From contig JAUXSF010000006.1 of assembly GCA_030679955.1 (NCBI GenBank), positions 1 through 55,105 of the forward strand: 55,105 nucleotides of DNA, read 5' to 3'. Under the pieces are notes generated by a model. It was not told where the DNA came from. It ran no database searches and saw nothing but the letters and a program-made list of their open reading frames with translations. The position numbers were made by a program, and so were the translations under genes. Below are positions 16,973 through 25,126 of this stretch, piece by piece. This DNA is from Chlamydiales bacterium (lineage in GTDB: Bacteria > Chlamydiota > Chlamydiia > Chlamydiales > JAJFMA01). Within the stretch, counting starts at the first letter, position 1, and each line of letters opens with the position of its first letter.

Positions 16973-17947
16973 ATGTTGCAAAAGATAAAACTATTCACCG
17001 CGTTAACCATGCTAAGTTGGGCATCAGCATGTGCTTATAGCCATCCTCCACCAGGCGGTTGGGCAGTATCGGGTGATTATCTCTACATGCTTCCGACTTT
17101 TGATGACACCTATTTTGTCATTGATTCCCCCGTCACTTCAGCTTTCCCTAATGGGACAAGGGAAAACAACGACTTTCGATTTAGTACTGGATATCGCGTT
17201 GGCGGTGTTTTAGGCTTAGATGTGGGTCGCGAGTTCCAGGCCTATTACACGAATCTAGGTGTAGACAGAAGTAAAACGATTACTGGGGACTTTCTTTGGG
17301 CGACCATTGGACAGTCCAATCTAGTAACTGTTTTTGAAAACTACGCTGGAGCTGCGACTTCTAATCTTCATTTATTGTACCAGCGTGCGGATGGAATTCT
17401 TGCCCAGCAAGCATTTAATTTTGAAGGCGCCGACCTGTTTTTAAATTTTGGGGTTGAATATGCCTATCTTAGGTTGAACGAGGACTACCAGTACTCCGTA
17501 ACTGGAGGTGCTGTGGCGACGATCGACCGGCGTTCTAAAGCTTGGGGTATTGGGCCTCAGGCGGGTTTTGAACTGGACTATGAATTTGCTAATTGCTGTT
17601 GCTGGCCCGGCGCTATCATGATGAAGGCCGTTTCATCGGCAAGTTTGCTAGATTGCCGTTGCACTCATAGCGATGTCAATATTCTGTCTGGTGCTACTCT
17701 TCTTAGAACTTCAGATAAATCCACCTGGAGAATCATCCCTGCGCTGCATGCGCGAGTTTCAATTAACATGGAATCGTATACATGCTGGGGCGTGGTAGGT
17801 ATTGAAATAGGCTACGAGTTTAATAGCTACATTCGTGGACTGACTCGGGTTATGTATCCGGACGACGAAGCTGATAGCTTGTCTTACAACGATTATTCCA
17901 ACTTTGATGTCCAGGGACTATTTTTGTCCGCTACCCTAGGCTTCTAA
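16973..17947 (+). CDS. Lpg1974-type pore-forming outer-membrane protein, paralogue 1
   Basis: 324 residues from the ATG at 16973; this start aligns with paralogue 2, with AAGGG upstream (an earlier GTG frame extension is ignored). Signal peptide (LFTALTMLSWASACAYS), then the family start WAVSGDYLYMLPT, FSTGYRVGGVLGLDVGREFQAYYTNLG and a series of beta strands ending in FDVQGLFLSATLGF. Cysteines cluster in two loops (ANCCCWPG; CRCTH), which suggests disulfide links as in chlamydial outer membranes. Major porin-like role inferred. First of a tandem pair. Confidence 0.8.
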   Translation: MLQKIKLFTALTMLSWASACAYSHPPPGGWAVSGDYLYMLPTFDDTYFVIDSPVTSAFPNGTRENNDFRFSTGYRVGGVLGLDVGREFQAYYTNLGVDRSKTITGDFLWATIGQSNLVTVFENYAGAATSNLHLLYQRADGILAQQAFNFEGADLFLNFGVEYAYLRLNEDYQYSVTGGAVATIDRRSKAWGIGPQAGFELDYEFANCCCWPGAIMMKAVSSASLLDCRCTHSDVNILSGATLLRTSDKSTWRIIPALHARVSINMESYTCWGVVGIEIGYEFNSYIRGLTRVMYPDDEADSLSYNDYSNFDVQGLFLSATLGF

Positions 17948-18016
17948 GAAGGGATATGCGTTAACCAGGTACCACCTAAGCATCGTAGAATATGCAGAGG
18001 TTCTTACTATTGGTGT

Positions 18017-18042
18017 GTTCTCAGCGCTCCCGCGCTGAGAAC
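18017..18042 (+). terminator. Strong hairpin after porin paralogue 1
   Basis: GTTCTCAGCGC, loop TCCC, then the perfect complement GCGCTGAGAAC. No T-run follows, so it may be a processing or stability hairpin rather than a classical terminator. Confidence 0.6.
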
Positions 18043-18119
18043 ATATAGTACGACTAAATCTCCATAATTAAGTTGGCGATGTAGGAGTCTCCTTCGCGTC
18101 ACCTGCCGCTTAAATTGTA

Positions 18120-18174
18120 AAAAGTGTTCGTTTGCATTTTTTTCTTTAAAAGAAGCCTGCAATCATAAGAAGAT
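18120..18174 (+). promoter_or_regulatory. Duplicated upstream element, copy 2
   Basis: It carries the same 24-base core as copy 1 at 18133-18156 and sits at the same distance (39 bases) from the ATG at 18213. Together with the coding similarity this shows that gene and leader were duplicated as one unit. Confidence 0.6.
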
Positions 18175-18212
18175 GGTTGGCACGATCTCTGTCAAAAAAA
18201 AGGATTTTGACC

Positions 18213-19190
18213 ATGTTGAAACTAGTTAGGTTGCTGGCAGCAACGTTCACTTTGAGTGTAGCGTCATTATGTGCCTATGGGCATCCTGCACAAGGAAGCT
18301 GGGAGATATCAGGCGACTATCTTTACCTACTGCCAACGGTTGATGATACTTTTTTTGTCACCAACTCACCCACGACCACTACTTTTCCAAATGGAAAGAG
18401 AGAGAACAATGACTTCCACTTTCATTCTGGATACCGTGTTGGCGGTGCCTATGGTTTGACTGAGGCAAGGCAATTCCAAGTTTATTATACCCATCTAGGA
18501 GTAGACAGAAGCAAAACTGTTTCAGGTAGCTTCTTGTGGGCTACACTTGGACGCGCTGACTTAACTTCCGGTTTTGAGAACTACGCAGGCACGGCGACCT
18601 CAAATCTGCATCTTCTGTATCAGCGTGTAGATGGCTTGATTGCCCAACAAGCATTTGCTTTTGATGATGCCAACCTATTCTTGAATTTTGGTATGGAATA
18701 TGCGTATCTCCGGTTAAATGAGGATTACGAATATTCTATTACGGGTGGCCCTTTAGGTACTATTGAACAGCGCTCTAAAGCTTGGGGTATTGGTCCTCAA
18801 ATGGGTATGGAGCTCGATTACGCTCTTTGCGAAGGTTTTTCGTGGCTTTCAGGTAATCTGATGTTGAAGGCTTGCTCTTCAGCTAGCTTGCTCACAAGCC
18901 GTAGCAGCAATGCTGAAAACAACACATTAGCTGGCGCTTCTATTCTCAATACCACAGAGAGTAATACCTGGAGAGTCATCCCTGCTCTGCATGCTCGAGT
19001 GGCTTTGACCATGGATGCATGCACATGCTGGGGATTAGCTTCTTTTGAAGTCGGTTACGAGTTCAATAGCTACCTTAGAGGCCTTACAAGAGTTTCTTAT
19101 CCAGATGATGTCGCGGATGGGCTAGCCTACAACGACTACTACAACTTTGATGTTCAAGGTTTGTACCTTTCAGCTTCTTTAGGCTTCTAG
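18213..19190 (+). CDS. Lpg1974-type pore-forming outer-membrane protein, paralogue 2
   Basis: 325 residues from the ATG at 18213, with AAGGA 8-9 bases upstream. Clearly paralogous to 16973-17947 over the full length (SGDYLYLLPT.DDT, GYRVGGAYGL, ENYAGTATSNLHLLYQR, FNSYLRGLTRVSYPDD, FDVQGLYLSASLGF). The loop cysteines differ: the CCC run of paralogue 1 is replaced by EGFSWLSG, so the copies have diverged in exposed loops. Role as in paralogue 1. Confidence 0.8.
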   Translation: MLKLVRLLAATFTLSVASLCAYGHPAQGSWEISGDYLYLLPTVDDTFFVTNSPTTTTFPNGKRENNDFHFHSGYRVGGAYGLTEARQFQVYYTHLGVDRSKTVSGSFLWATLGRADLTSGFENYAGTATSNLHLLYQRVDGLIAQQAFAFDDANLFLNFGMEYAYLRLNEDYEYSITGGPLGTIEQRSKAWGIGPQMGMELDYALCEGFSWLSGNLMLKACSSASLLTSRSSNAENNTLAGASILNTTESNTWRVIPALHARVALTMDACTCWGLASFEVGYEFNSYLRGLTRVSYPDDVADGLAYNDYYNFDVQGLYLSASLGF

Positions 19191-19201
19191 AAAAAGTCAA
19201 T

Positions 19202-19233
19202 TAGCGAAGCAAGCCCACGGGCTTGCTTCGCTA
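19202..19233. terminator. Bidirectional terminator between porin 2 and Nei-like gene
   Basis: TAGCGAAGCAAGCC and GGCTTGCTTCGCTA form a 14-base stem with a small loop, followed by TTCTT. It lies between convergent genes. Confidence 0.75.
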
Positions 19234-19236
19234 TTC

Positions 19237-19989
19237 TTAGGACTGGCATGAAGGGCAGAAAAAGCTGATACGCTTATATTCGCCGGTTCTTTTCCGCATC
19301 ACCTTACCTGAGCATTTTGGGCAAGTAGACTGTCGATAAATCTGATAGTGCTTCTTGAGTTCAAAGCGTTTGCGCCATTCGTAGAATTGAACGACGTATT
19401 CTTGGGTCGTTTGAATAATCTCTTTAAGTTTTTTTTGCGAAAGATCCTTGACGATGGCGTCAGGTAGGATTTTTGTTCGGAACAGAACCTCATTTCTTAT
19501 AATGTTTCCCACACCTGCGAAAATCGCTTGGTCCAATAATCCATCACTTATTTGTCTATTAGGGTGGCTTTTCAGTGTCACAAGCGCTTTTTTCGAATCA
19601 AAAAGCGGCGACATAATACTGATTGTAAAGTCGTAGGTGTCTATAGCGTTGGGGAGTTCGATGAAACGCAGTGAGCAGTTGTACATTTCGATATGGCCAT
19701 TTGGAAGCGTCAGACATAGCCGTGTTGGCTTATTTTTGGTGGGGTAGTCGCCGGTTACCTTTTTATCTTTAACGGTAGCCTGAAAGCTACCATATAGCAT
19801 GAAGTGTACACGAAGAGCGAAGGTATCGAATTGGAAGACGAGGTGTTTTCCCCAAGAAAAGATATCTTTTATTTTTTTGTTAGCGAGCCTTTCCTTTCCG
19901 ATTTTGGTGTTTCCATGAACTTCCAAGATCTTCTTTTTTTTGAAAGGTGCCAATTGTTGTGCGGCTAGAAGTAGCGACGGGCCTTCCAT
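19237..19989 (-). CDS. Fpg/Nei-family DNA glycosylase with atypical N-terminus
   Basis: 250 residues. The family core is present: HFMLYGSF, the H2TH region DQAIFAGVGNIIRNEVLFRTKI, and a C-terminal zinc finger with CPKC and CPSC. Classical Fpg/Nei proteins begin M-P-E-G-P, and the proline (after Met removal) is the Schiff-base nucleophile. Here the start reads M-E-G-P; no start codon lies between the in-frame upstream stop and this ATG, so the proline is truly absent. The enzyme may use another nucleophile, act as a monofunctional glycosylase, or only bind damage. The AAGG ribosome site lies within a 14-bp hairpin upstream. Confidence 0.85.
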   Translation of the reverse strand: MEGPSLLLAAQQLAPFKKKKILEVHGNTKIGKERLANKKIKDIFSWGKHLVFQFDTFALRVHFMLYGSFQATVKDKKVTGDYPTKNKPTRLCLTLPNGHIEMYNCSLRFIELPNAIDTYDFTISIMSPLFDSKKALVTLKSHPNRQISDGLLDQAIFAGVGNIIRNEVLFRTKILPDAIVKDLSQKKLKEIIQTTQEYVVQFYEWRKRFELKKHYQIYRQSTCPKCSGKVMRKRTGEYKRISFFCPSCQS

Positions 19990-19995
19990 ATGACA

Positions 19996-20031
19996 GCCTT
20001 TTTGTTACACCTTGAGATGTAACAAAAAGGC
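19996..20031 (-). promoter_or_regulatory. Hairpin: terminator of thioredoxin gene that hides the Nei-like ribosome site
   Basis: GCCTTTTTGTTACA (19996-20009) and TGTAACAAAAAGGC (20018-20031) form a perfect 14-bp stem with an 8-base loop. On the minus strand it follows the thioredoxin-domain gene and ends 6 bases before the glycosylase ATG. The only Shine-Dalgarno-like AAGG (19997-20000) is inside the stem. Confidence 0.65.
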
Positions 20032-20050
20032 GATATTCTGTGGTCGACAA

Positions 20051-20839
20051 CTACAGTAGCGCTGAAAAAAACTCAGAGATCTTTTCTTGCACTGTTTTCT
20101 GAGGGACAAATCCTACCGTTTTACCTGCGACGTCGTGGTTAGGTCGAATAAATAGAAGTGTTGGAAGGCTTGTGACGGCATATTTCTTAGCTAGTTCAGG
20201 ATGAGCGTCGAAGTCCAGCTTGGCAAACTTTACCTTTCCTTGATAGACACAGCAAAGACCATCTAATACTGGGCCCATCAGCTTACAAGGTTGGCACCAT
20301 TTGGCGTGAACGTCTAGCACTACTGGCAACGTCGACTTCTCGATTTCATCCGAATAATTTCCGGCGTTGATCTCTACAACTTGGCTAACTTTAGCGCCTT
20401 CGATCTTTGGAACGGCTCTCTTCTCGACAATCCCTGCAATAATCTCTTGGATAGTCGCCATATTGGACATAAAGATAGAACCTGCGTCTGACCCATATTT
20501 TTGCCAGATAGGCATTTCAACAATTTCGCGGATTTGATGTAGTTCTTCGTTTGTGAACGTCGCGTAGGAGGGATAGAACATCTCCAACGTCTCCTCGTCG
20601 TCAAAGGCAGCTCGTAGATCGCTAACGACTTCTTCGGAAGATGCTGTTTTTTCGCTCTTACTTATAGCTTCCAAAGCCCACATATTGAGGAGGGGTTCTA
20701 CATTGGGGTGAAGATAAGACTGCTTTAGAATAACTCTCAAATCGTCGTGGTAGGGCTTTGAATCTCCATGAATCTTTAAGGCAGGGTACAATAGGAGAGA
20801 CGTACCGAGAATAAGGGAGAGAACAACAGCTTTTTTCAT
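20051..20839 (-). CDS. Exported protein with C-terminal thioredoxin domain
   Basis: 262 residues from the ATG at 20839, preceded by AAAGGA; an in-frame ATG 12 codons upstream lacks a ribosome site. Signal peptide or anchor (VVLSLILGTSLLLYPAL). Residues 40-140 are a helical domain resembling DUF2059-type periplasmic domains (LRAAFDDEETLEMFYPSYATFTNEEL; PIWQKYGSDAGSIF). Residues 155-262 are a thioredoxin fold with the redox site AKWCQPCK and cis-Pro loop SLPTLLF. Likely a periplasmic thiol oxidoreductase acting on envelope proteins. The CQPC centre is closer to thioredoxin (CGPC) than to DsbA. Monocistronic, ending in the hairpin at 19996-20031. Confidence 0.8.
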   Translation of the reverse strand: MKKAVVLSLILGTSLLLYPALKIHGDSKPYHDDLRVILKQSYLHPNVEPLLNMWALEAISKSEKTASSEEVVSDLRAAFDDEETLEMFYPSYATFTNEELHQIREIVEMPIWQKYGSDAGSIFMSNMATIQEIIAGIVEKRAVPKIEGAKVSQVVEINAGNYSDEIEKSTLPVVLDVHAKWCQPCKLMGPVLDGLCCVYQGKVKFAKLDFDAHPELAKKYAVTSLPTLLFIRPNHDVAGKTVGFVPQKTVQEKISEFFSALL

Positions 20840-20955
20840 AAAATCGTCCTTTCTTGTTAGCGAAGGGAAGATCATATCATTCGGCGTATAATTAATCTAT
20901 TTGCTCGCGATTTGTTTGTTAAGGTATTACGTGATTAACCCCTTAAGGATAGTCG

Positions 20956-21693
20956 ATGGAGTCGCTCTTAACGTTTCATTCATTAGTCGCGTTTTTAACG
21001 CTGTGTGCTTTAGAGCTAGTGCTAGGCATAGATAACGTGATATTTATTTCTATCGTTTCCGATAGGTTACCCAAAAATCAGCAGGGTAAAGCTAGGAAAT
21101 TAGGTCTATCCTTAGCCGTGATAACACGTATTTTACTATTGCTTTCGCTTTCCTGGGTAATCGGCTTGACAGAGCCATTATTTTCCGTTCTAGGGCATGA
21201 CATTTCAGGTAGAGATTTGTTGCTTCTACTGGGTGGCCTTTTCTTGATCGCTAAGAGTACCCATGAGATACACTCTAAACTAGAGGCGGCAGAGGAGCAA
21301 AAGGCAGGAACAGGCCATTCTAAGTTTGCCTTTATAATAGTTCAAATTTTGCTGCTGGACATTGTGTTCTCGCTTGACTCGGTGATTACTGCGGTGGGAA
21401 TGGTCAACGATATCCCAATTATGGTGGCAGCTATCGTTGTTTCTACAGCTATTATGATCTTTGCTTCAGGTGCTATTGCTGGTTTTGTGGATCGTCATCC
21501 GACCATTAAAATGCTAGCGCTTAGCTTTTTAGTATTGATTGGAGTGACTTTGTTGGCAGAAGGGTTAGGTCAACACATTTCTAAGGGATATATCTATTTT
21601 GCGATGGCCTATTCCTTGGCTGTTGAGGCACTTAACATACGACTTCGTAAGAAAACCGATCCGGTTCATCTGAAGAACAACCCACCTTTCTGA
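20956..21693 (+). CDS. TerC-family integral membrane protein
   Basis: 245 residues, seven or more membrane helices. TerC signatures: LELVLGIDNVIFIS near the start and LLDIVFSLDSVITAVGM in the middle, both carrying the conserved acidic metal-site residues, and FVDRHPTIKMLALSFLVLIG. The family includes manganese exporters (Alx/MeeF/MeeY) that supply or remove Mn2+ at the membrane. AAGGATAG ahead of the ATG is a usable ribosome site. Single gene, divergent from the thioredoxin-domain gene. Confidence 0.9.
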   Translation: MESLLTFHSLVAFLTLCALELVLGIDNVIFISIVSDRLPKNQQGKARKLGLSLAVITRILLLLSLSWVIGLTEPLFSVLGHDISGRDLLLLLGGLFLIAKSTHEIHSKLEAAEEQKAGTGHSKFAFIIVQILLLDIVFSLDSVITAVGMVNDIPIMVAAIVVSTAIMIFASGAIAGFVDRHPTIKMLALSFLVLIGVTLLAEGLGQHISKGYIYFAMAYSLAVEALNIRLRKKTDPVHLKNNPPF

Positions 21694-21706
21694 AAAGGAA
21701 ATTCAA

Positions 21707-22624
21707 TTATGTGTGGTTTAAGGCCCTGACATGCTTTGGAACCGCGCTAGCTAGAGCTTGGAGGGAATAGCCACCTTCCAACACCGAGACAATTCGTCCA
21801 CCGGCGTGTTCACAGGCAATTTCTTTTACGATGTTCGTCAAATGAATAAAGTCAGTATCTGTAAGGCCCAGAGCTCCTAACGGGTCACCTTGATGTGCAT
21901 CGAAACCTGCTGATATTAATACAAGCTGAGGTTTAAAAGTCTGCATAGCGGGCACTAATTGGTCCTGAAATGCCTCCAAAACCTTATTGCGACTGTCTTT
22001 ATCTGCGGCTATCGGACAATTTAATATATTGTCATGTGACTGAAGTCCTGTGAAGGGGTAAAGGGGCGATTGGTGCGTGCTAAAATAGAAGACGGAAGGG
22101 TCGTTCTCGAAAATATCCTGCGTGCCATTGCCATGGTGTACATCCCAATCTACTATTAGAATGCGTTTCACTTCATACTGCTGTTGAGCATACCTAGTGG
22201 CAATAGCTACATTATTGAACAGGCAAAACCCCATACCTACAGAGGCATTAGCGTGGTGGCCAGGGGGGCGTACAAGGCAGAATGCTGCATTAGACTCGCC
22301 ATTCATTACTATTTCTATACCTGTGATAACACCCCCTGCAGCAAGGAGAGCGGCATGCCAAGAATCGGGACAGATGGTGACATCTCCCGTTGATAGTTGT
22401 GAGCGTCCCTCGGCGGTTTCAACCTTTACCAGATCTATGTAGCTGGATTTGTGGCACAGCTCTAGTTCTTTGCGCAACGCCAAGCGTGGCGCAACGAGAT
22501 TCAAAAGTCCTTCTTCCTGCAGAGCATTACAAATTGCCACGCATCTTTCCGGACGTTCTGGGTGTCCGTACCCTGTCTTATGGAGCAGATAATCTGGGTG
22601 CCAAATAATGGGTATGCTAACCAT
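21707..22624 (-). CDS. Class II histone-deacetylase-like (acetoin utilisation / acetylpolyamine) amidohydrolase
   Basis: 305 residues, usual family length. Motifs: YGHPERPER near the N-terminus, RPPGHHA with the catalytic His pair, GMGFCLFNNVAIAT, DWDVHHGNGTQDIF (zinc-binding Asp and His) and LISAGFDAHQGDPLG (second zinc Asp). The active site is complete. Bacterial relatives deacetylate proteins, acetylpolyamines or small amides; the substrate is not deducible here. It converges on terC with a 13-base gap. Confidence 0.9.
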   Translation of the reverse strand: MVSIPIIWHPDYLLHKTGYGHPERPERCVAICNALQEEGLLNLVAPRLALRKELELCHKSSYIDLVKVETAEGRSQLSTGDVTICPDSWHAALLAAGGVITGIEIVMNGESNAAFCLVRPPGHHANASVGMGFCLFNNVAIATRYAQQQYEVKRILIVDWDVHHGNGTQDIFENDPSVFYFSTHQSPLYPFTGLQSHDNILNCPIAADKDSRNKVLEAFQDQLVPAMQTFKPQLVLISAGFDAHQGDPLGALGLTDTDFIHLTNIVKEIACEHAGGRIVSVLEGGYSLQALASAVPKHVRALNHT

Positions 22625-22709
22625 AATATCCTTATTTTAAATAGCATGCAGCTTAAACCACTCAAATAACTTTTTAAGATATAATGCGGTTCAAGACCAG
22701 GAGGTACTT

Positions 22710-23321
22710 ATGAAGTCAGCTATTGGGCTATTTTTTTCATTAACTGTCTTGTATAGTATTTCGCTTTTTGGAGCAGCACCCGATACCGTACGCGATGATT
22801 CGACGGGTGTAACCTTTCCCTCCGACGTCTCCTTTAACTACGAGGGCAAGGACTATAAGCTGGAGGCTACCGGCGTAGCAACTCGAAGCAAATTTTTCGC
22901 CAAAATCTATAGTGTGGCGCACTACTTGCAGGATGCTGCACAGGTTCAGCAGAGCGATGCATTCAATATTATCTTGCAGGATGATAAAGCAAAGCAGTTG
23001 TCTATCAAGTGGGTTCGTGCTTTGGAACCTCAAAAAATCGTGCAAGGATACAGGGATTCGTTTAACAAAACTCTGTCAGCTGATGAACAGAGAGCTCTTG
23101 GCAGCCATATCGAAGAGTACCTCGGGTTTTTCAACGAAAGTGTTAAGAAAGGCGATGAAACTCAGATTAGATGGATACCAGGAGGTCATATATTAGTGTT
23201 TTTTAACGGCGAACAAGTAGGGCACTTGCACGATCCTGCATTTGCTAAAGCGCTTTGGAATATCTGGTTTAGCGACGATGGAGTTGTAAAACGCGACCAT
23301 TTGGTATCGCTACTCAAATAG
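22710..23321 (+). CDS. Exported chalcone-isomerase-like protein
   Basis: 203 residues. Signal peptide (LFFSLTVLYSISLFGAA), then the chalcone-isomerase-like fold: VSFNYEGKDYKLEATGVATRSKFFAKIYSVAHYL, LSIKWVRALEPQKIV, and WIPGGHILVFFNGEQVGHLHDPAFAKALWNIWFSD. Bacterial members lack the plant catalytic context and are thought to bind fatty acids or haem-like ligands; their role is unknown. AGGAGG lies upstream of the ATG, so translation should be strong. Confidence 0.85.
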   Translation: MKSAIGLFFSLTVLYSISLFGAAPDTVRDDSTGVTFPSDVSFNYEGKDYKLEATGVATRSKFFAKIYSVAHYLQDAAQVQQSDAFNIILQDDKAKQLSIKWVRALEPQKIVQGYRDSFNKTLSADEQRALGSHIEEYLGFFNESVKKGDETQIRWIPGGHILVFFNGEQVGHLHDPAFAKALWNIWFSDDGVVKRDHLVSLLK

Positions 23322-23329
23322 TCTACTTT

Positions 23330-23359
23330 GGAGTGTGGGCGATTTCTCGCCCCACTCCA
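23330..23359. terminator. Bidirectional hairpin between chalcone-isomerase-like gene and lipoproteins
   Basis: GGAGTG-GGGCGA pairs with TCGCCC-CACTCC around TTTC, with one bulged base. It is placed between convergent genes. Confidence 0.65.
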
Positions 23360-23367
23360 GATCTAAC

Positions 23368-23598
23368 TTAATCGTGCATCGACTGTAGCTGCTTGTGGTT
23401 TTCAATGATTACCACAGTGCTTTCGCCAATAACCCTTCTATTTTCGCAAATCACTTCTGTGCTTCGCTCCACAGAACAACGGTTTGTATTAATGGCTTCG
23501 GTGCTCTCGTTTAGCACGCAAACCATTTGATCAATTGGATTACTGCAGCTCGTTAAGCCAAATAGGATGAGAGGCAGTAACGTAAAACGATGTTTCAT
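23368..23598 (-). CDS. Small lipoprotein, paralogue 2 of a pair
   Basis: 76 residues. Lipobox FGLTSC (Cys18), then a short coiled-coil-like chain with repeated E(S/N)..E.I motifs (NESTEAINTNR, ERSTEVICENR, GESTVVIIENHK). GGGAG precedes the ATG. It begins 12 bases after the stop of the next upstream gene, which encodes a related lipoprotein, so both form an operon. The size recalls Braun-type Lpp but there is no C-terminal Lys/Arg for peptidoglycan linkage. Function unknown. Confidence 0.75.
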   Translation of the reverse strand: MKHRFTLLPLILFGLTSCSNPIDQMVCVLNESTEAINTNRCSVERSTEVICENRRVIGESTVVIIENHKQLQSMHD

Positions 23599-23610
23599 GG
23601 AAAACTCCCG

Positions 23611-23838
23611 CTATTGCTTATTCATCTCTTGTAAACGCTTATTAACTGCCTCTATCTGACGGCGGTTTTCTTCGATGCCGCAGTTAGCCTCTTGAATTGC
23701 CTGAGCGTTCTCTTGGATCGCCCAAGTACTGCAGTCGATAGCTTCCGTATTAGCTATGATTGCGTTCATAGATTCTTGCATAGCACAACCAGTTAGGGCT
23801 ACCCCAAGAATTGGGAGTAATAGCAGCTGTTTTTTCAT
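23611..23838 (-). CDS. Small lipoprotein, paralogue 1 of a pair
   Basis: 75 residues. Lipobox VALTGC (Cys18). The mature part has 7-residue steps (IIANTEAI, AIQENAQAI, GIEENRRQI, EAVNKRLQEM) that look like a trimeric or dimeric coiled coil. It shares leader, size and heptad style with the following gene. Cysteines at several matching positions (CSTWAI, CGIEEN) could crosslink subunits. GGAGG-type ribosome site upstream. Not assigned to a named family. Confidence 0.75.
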   Translation of the reverse strand: MKKQLLLLPILGVALTGCAMQESMNAIIANTEAIDCSTWAIQENAQAIQEANCGIEENRRQIEAVNKRLQEMNKQ

Positions 23839-23987
23839 GTATGACCTCCATTTAGGTAAGAGTGTGTTCTTAGCAGACTTTGCATTATTGTAAAAATAAT
23901 TTTATCAAATTCTGGTGGAAAGCTGCGCTCCACAAATAGCAAATTGTGTGGTAAGCTAACTGCTCACCCTCTAATTCGGTAATCTGC

Positions 23988-24977
23988 GTGGAAGACCTAC
24001 CCTTAATCCTCCCCACCATCGCTGATGGTGAAGACAAAAGCTCTATTCTCGGAAACCGCATTCGCAAGAACTATCGGCATTTGCGAAAATGGGCCAAGAG
24101 GTCTGGTACAGACTGTTTTCGCATTTATGGACGTGACATCAAAGAGTTTCCAATAGCCATCGATTTTTATGCGGGCCGCTTCTGTGTGCAGTATTTTTCG
24201 AGCACTCATCAGGATGATGGGCCGCCAGCACATCTGAAGCAGGAAACAGAAAAAGTGCTGTGCGCAATTTTTGCGATCACTCCGAACGAGATTTACTGGC
24301 GTACGCGATCTAAGCATAAAGAGACGCGGCAGTATGAGAAACAGGACGACGCCAAAGAGTTTTTCGAAGTGCGAGAGTATGGGCTAAAATTCAAGGTGAA
24401 CCTCTGTGACTACCTTGACACAGGCCTTTTTCTTGACCATCGCGAGACTCGTAAACTTGTTGCATCGGCGTCCGCTGGTAAACGTGTGTTAAACCTTTTC
24501 GCCTATACCTGTTCATTTAGCGTTCATGCGGCGGCGGCTGGCGCCATCTTTACCAAAAGCGTCGATATGTCGAATACTTATACGGAATGGGGGAGGGATA
24601 ACTTTGTTCTTAACTCTTTGTCGTTAAGGCATAATGACATAGTTCGCGCCGATTGCCTCAAGTTCTTGGATGAAGAGGTGGATAGCAAAATACAGTACGA
24701 TATCATTATTATCGATCCACCCACAATGTCACGCTCTAAGAAGATGGATCAGCTATTTGACGTTAATGTGGACTATATTTCATTGATATCCAGTGCTTTA
24801 CAGCTTTTGGCAAAAGATGGCATCATTTTCTTTAGCACAAACTCTCGCAAATTCATTTTTGATATGGCTTATTTTGAGTCCTCGTCGATTATAGACATTA
24901 CTCATAAAACCATTCCTGTGGATTTTCGTGATTCAAAGATACATCGCTGTTGGATTATATCGCATTTAGTAAAATAG
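23988..24977 (+). CDS. RlmK-like 23S rRNA guanine methyltransferase
   Basis: 329 residues from a GTG. It aligns by eye with the C-terminal (RlmK) half of E. coli RlmL: LGNRIRKNYRHLRKWAKRSG, DCFRIYGRDI, CDYLDTGLFLDHRETR, VLNLFAYTCSFSVHAAAAGA (SAM-binding loop), VDMSNTYTEW and the catalytic-loop motif IIDPPTMSRSKKM. RlmK makes m7G2069 in 23S rRNA. Only this half is present, with no THUMP/RlmL part in the window. The GTG start has no strong ribosome site, so the true N-terminus could be slightly later. Confidence 0.85.
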   Translation: MEDLPLILPTIADGEDKSSILGNRIRKNYRHLRKWAKRSGTDCFRIYGRDIKEFPIAIDFYAGRFCVQYFSSTHQDDGPPAHLKQETEKVLCAIFAITPNEIYWRTRSKHKETRQYEKQDDAKEFFEVREYGLKFKVNLCDYLDTGLFLDHRETRKLVASASAGKRVLNLFAYTCSFSVHAAAAGAIFTKSVDMSNTYTEWGRDNFVLNSLSLRHNDIVRADCLKFLDEEVDSKIQYDIIIIDPPTMSRSKKMDQLFDVNVDYISLISSALQLLAKDGIIFFSTNSRKFIFDMAYFESSSIIDITHKTIPVDFRDSKIHRCWIISHLVK

Positions 24978-25126
24978 TATTTGACCAATATAATTTTAAT
25001 GTTAATATAAAAGTTATAGTTAACGCTACTGTTACATGTATCATACATAACGTTCTGTTAATATACTCATTCTGACTCATATCTAATTTATAATTGCGTG
25101 TGTGTAATATTAATTTGAGGCTGTGT

